64,000 nt of DNA from positions 496,001 through 560,000 of the forward strand of contig NZ_CP028924.1 of the NCBI RefSeq assembly GCF_003061515.1. Reading direction: 5' to 3'. The notes under the pieces are model-generated. The model did not search any database. It had not been told where the DNA came from and worked only from the letters and a program-made list of their open reading frames with translations. This document shows positions 60,606 through 64,000 of this stretch, one piece after another. Position 1 is the stretch's first letter, and every line of letters starts with the position of its first letter. The position numbers and the translations under genes were made by a program. Source of the DNA: Colwellia sp. Arc7-D. GTDB lineage: Bacteria; Pseudomonadota; Gammaproteobacteria; Enterobacterales; Alteromonadaceae.

Positions 60606-62768
60606 ATGTTATTTCAAGGCAAAAGCCTTTCTGCCAAGTTGTTAGATGATGGCATTGTCGAATTTAAATTCGATGCACAAGGCTCAGTTAACAAGTTTGA
60701 TCAGGCAACCTTTAAAGAATATATCGCCATTATTGATGCGATAAATAATTGCAGTGAAGCTAAAGGAGTATTAATTACTTCAGGTAAGTCTTCATTTATC
60801 GTTGGTGCTGATATCACCGAGTTTTTAGAAACATTTAAAAAGCCGGAAGACGAATTATTACCTTGGGTAAAACAAGCCTCCGATATTTTTGACTCATTTG
60901 AAGATATTAATCTTCCTACCGTCGTTGCCATCAATGGCTTTGCGTTAGGTGGTGGTTGTGAGATGACCTTAGCGTGTGATTATCGTATTGCTGATACCAC
61001 ATGTTCAATCGGCTTACCTGAAGTTAACTTAGGTTTAATCCCTGGTTTTGGTGGTACTGTACGTTTACCACGTGTAATTGGCGCTGATAATGCCATTGAA
61101 TGGATGTCGACAGGCCGAGCTTTTAAAGCTGAACAAGCAATGGCTGTAGGATTACTTGATGCAGTTGTAGCACCAGAACACTTGCGTGAAGCAGCAATAA
61201 AAATGCTTAATCAAGCTATTGCAGGCAAATTAGATTGGCGTGCTAAGCGTCAGCCTAAACTAGAGCCATTAAAGCTTTCACCAACAGAAACGATTATGAC
61301 CTTTAATACGTGTAAAGGCATGATTGCAGCGAAAGCGGGTAAACATTACCCAGCACCTATGATGATGGTGAAAACCATTGAAGCTGCCGCAGGTTTAGAT
61401 CGTGCTGGCGCAATGGCATTAGAAAATGCCGGTTTTGCAAAATTAGCGAAAACCGACGTAGCTACTGCACAAATTGGCCTATTTATGGCCGATCAGGTAG
61501 TGAAAGGAAAAGCGAAAAAAGCCGGTAAACAAGCCACTAAAGCTGTAAATAAAGCGGCTGTGTTGGGTGCAGGAATTATGGGTGGTGGTATTGCTTACCA
61601 GTCAGCCTATAAAGGCACGCCAATTATCATGAAAGATATTAACGACCAAGCGCTTGATTTAGGCTTATCAACTGCTGCAGGTATTTTAACTAAGCAAGTT
61701 GAACGTGGTCGCATGACGGTTAAGAAAATGGCTGGTGTACTTAATAGTATTACCCCGTCATTAAGTTACGACAGCGTTAAAGATGTTGATATTGTTGTTG
61801 AAGCTGTTGTAGAAAATCCAAAAGTTAAAGCAATGGTTTTAGCTGAAGTTGAAAGTCATGTTAGCGAAGACACCATCGTGACTTCAAATACCTCTACTAT
61901 TTCAATTGATTTATTAGCAGAAGGCCTTAAACGTAAAGATAAATTTTGTGGCATGCATTTCTTCAACCCGGTAAACAAAATGCCATTAGTTGAAGTTATT
62001 CGTGGTAAAGAAACTTCAGATGAAACCGTTGCTGCTGTTGTAGCCTACGCTGCGAAAATGGGTAAATCACCTATCGTAGTTAACGATTGTCCTGGTTTTT
62101 ATATCAACCGTGTTTTATTCCCATACTTTGCCGGCTTTAGCCAATTAGTACTTGAAGGTGCTGATTTTGTTGCTGTTGATAAAGTAATGGAAAAGCAATT
62201 CGGTTGGCCAATGGGCCCTGCATATTTACTTGATGTTGTTGGTATTGATACTGCAGATCATTGTACCGGTGTTATGTCTGCTGGTTTCCCAACGCGTATG
62301 TCTAAAATTGATAATGACCCAGTAAGCGCTTTATATAATAAAGATCGCTTAGGTCAGAAAAATGGTAAAGGCTTTTACGATTACGGTAAAGATAAGCGCG
62401 GTCGTCCAACGAAAGTTGCGGCACAAGTGGCTTATGATTTATTTGCTGGCGTTGAGAAAAAAGATTTTAGCCAAGACGAAACTATCGCTCGTTTGATGAT
62501 CCCTATGGTGAATGAAGTTGTGCGCTGTTTAGAAGAAGGTGTGGTTGATACCGCAGCTGAAGCTGACATGGGCTTGATATACGGCTTAGGTTTTCCTCCA
62601 TTTAGAGGTGGTCCAATTCGTTATTTAGAAACATTAGGTTTAGATAACTTTATTGCAATGGCTGATAAATACGCGCACTTAGGCGAAATTTATCAAGTAA
62701 CTGACGGTATGCGCGCAATGGCGAAATCTGGTCAGTCATATTTTACAACCGATGTTAAAACAGCTTAA
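60606..62768 (+). CDS. fadB: Fatty acid oxidation complex alpha subunit FadB
   Basis: A 720-residue two-domain enzyme. The N-terminal enoyl-CoA hydratase domain (about 1-190) has [16 protein letters not shown] and the catalytic-Glu segment [15 protein letters not shown]. The 3-hydroxyacyl-CoA dehydrogenase part (from about 310) has the Rossmann motif [18 protein letters not shown] and [16 protein letters not shown], then [11 protein letters not shown] near the end. I start at [12 protein letters not shown] (60606), with GGAG upstream, as in E. coli FadB; the frame from 60555 is longer without support. It is 15 bases before fadA. Confidence 0.95.
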   Translation: MLFQGKSLSAKLLDDGIVEFKFDAQGSVNKFDQATFKEYIAIIDAINNCSEAKGVLITSGKSSFIVGADITEFLETFKKPEDELLPWVKQASDIFDSFEDINLPTVVAINGFALGGGCEMTLACDYRIADTTCSIGLPEVNLGLIPGFGGTVRLPRVIGADNAIEWMSTGRAFKAEQAMAVGLLDAVVAPEHLREAAIKMLNQAIAGKLDWRAKRQPKLEPLKLSPTETIMTFNTCKGMIAAKAGKHYPAPMMMVKTIEAAAGLDRAGAMALENAGFAKLAKTDVATAQIGLFMADQVVKGKAKKAGKQATKAVNKAAVLGAGIMGGGIAYQSAYKGTPIIMKDINDQALDLGLSTAAGILTKQVERGRMTVKKMAGVLNSITPSLSYDSVKDVDIVVEAVVENPKVKAMVLAEVESHVSEDTIVTSNTSTISIDLLAEGLKRKDKFCGMHFFNPVNKMPLVEVIRGKETSDETVAAVVAYAAKMGKSPIVVNDCPGFYINRVLFPYFAGFSQLVLEGADFVAVDKVMEKQFGWPMGPAYLLDVVGIDTADHCTGVMSAGFPTRMSKIDNDPVSALYNKDRLGQKNGKGFYDYGKDKRGRPTKVAAQVAYDLFAGVEKKDFSQDETIARLMIPMVNEVVRCLEEGVVDTAAEADMGLIYGLGFPPFRGGPIRYLETLGLDNFIAMADKYAHLGEIYQVTDGMRAMAKSGQSYFTTDVKTA

Positions 62769-63947
<1,179 letters not shown>

Positions 63948-64000
63948 TTTCACTTACTCACTTTTGATGAAGAAATTTAGCTAACTTTTACTCGTTGAAT

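Overview
The window looks like chromosomal DNA of a marine, cold-adapted gammaproteobacterium of the Alteromonadales, most likely Colwelliaceae (Colwellia/Thalassotalea-like). This is inferred from low GC, the 16S variable regions, and gammaproteobacterial gene neighbourhoods (yrfG/nudE/cysQ; yheSTU with yheV; slyX/fkpA; trmA/fabR/desaturase/sthA; cysJIH; fadBA). No plasmid, phage, IS element or CRISPR array was found.

Layout. 0-7.5 kb: housekeeping genes (partial yrfG, nudE-cysQ, a YceI protein, yheTU, a tiny DUF3149 membrane protein, a Sel1 protein, the ABC-F ATPase yheS, yheV). 7.5-10.8 kb: a CpxAR/BaeSR-like two-component system with two small Pro-rich/EF-hand-like genes. A TGCAAA-N5-TGCA direct repeat lies before the sensor gene and again before the EF-hand gene. 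10.9-19.9 kb: membrane and redox genes, slyX, a WD40 lipoprotein, fkpA, an RclR-like AraC regulator divergent from grxC and an RclC-like gene, hemE and small envelope genes. 19.9-24.6 kb: sthA, a Δ9-type acyl desaturase, its likely repressor FabR with a recognisable operator, and trmA.

24.8-43.0 kb, on the minus strand, is the most distinctive part. A 4,793-residue secreted DUF11-type repeat protein with a C-terminal OmpA-like domain is translationally coupled (TAATG) to a 1,259-residue outer-membrane beta-barrel protein. The repeat gene takes up 22% of the window. It contains nearly identical tandem 468-bp units and a separate 933-bp two-domain super-repeat. I infer a giant surface adhesin or stalk and its envelope partner.

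43.3-50.5 kb: a membrane-anchored RRM protein, then a complete rrn operon (P1, P2, boxA, 16S, tRNA-Ile, tRNA-Ala, 23S, 5S, terminator). 50.8-55.2 kb: cysJIH for assimilatory sulfite and PAPS reduction; CysQ at the left end removes the PAP made by CysH. 55.2-64 kb: a TIGR03899 protein, a receiver-DUF3369-degenerate GGDEF-EAL protein, an MFS transporter, a MazG-like protein and the fadBA beta-oxidation operon with a candidate PsrA box.

Most intergenic gaps are short and end in clear hairpin terminators. Function calls rest on motifs and remembered family sequences; no database search was run.
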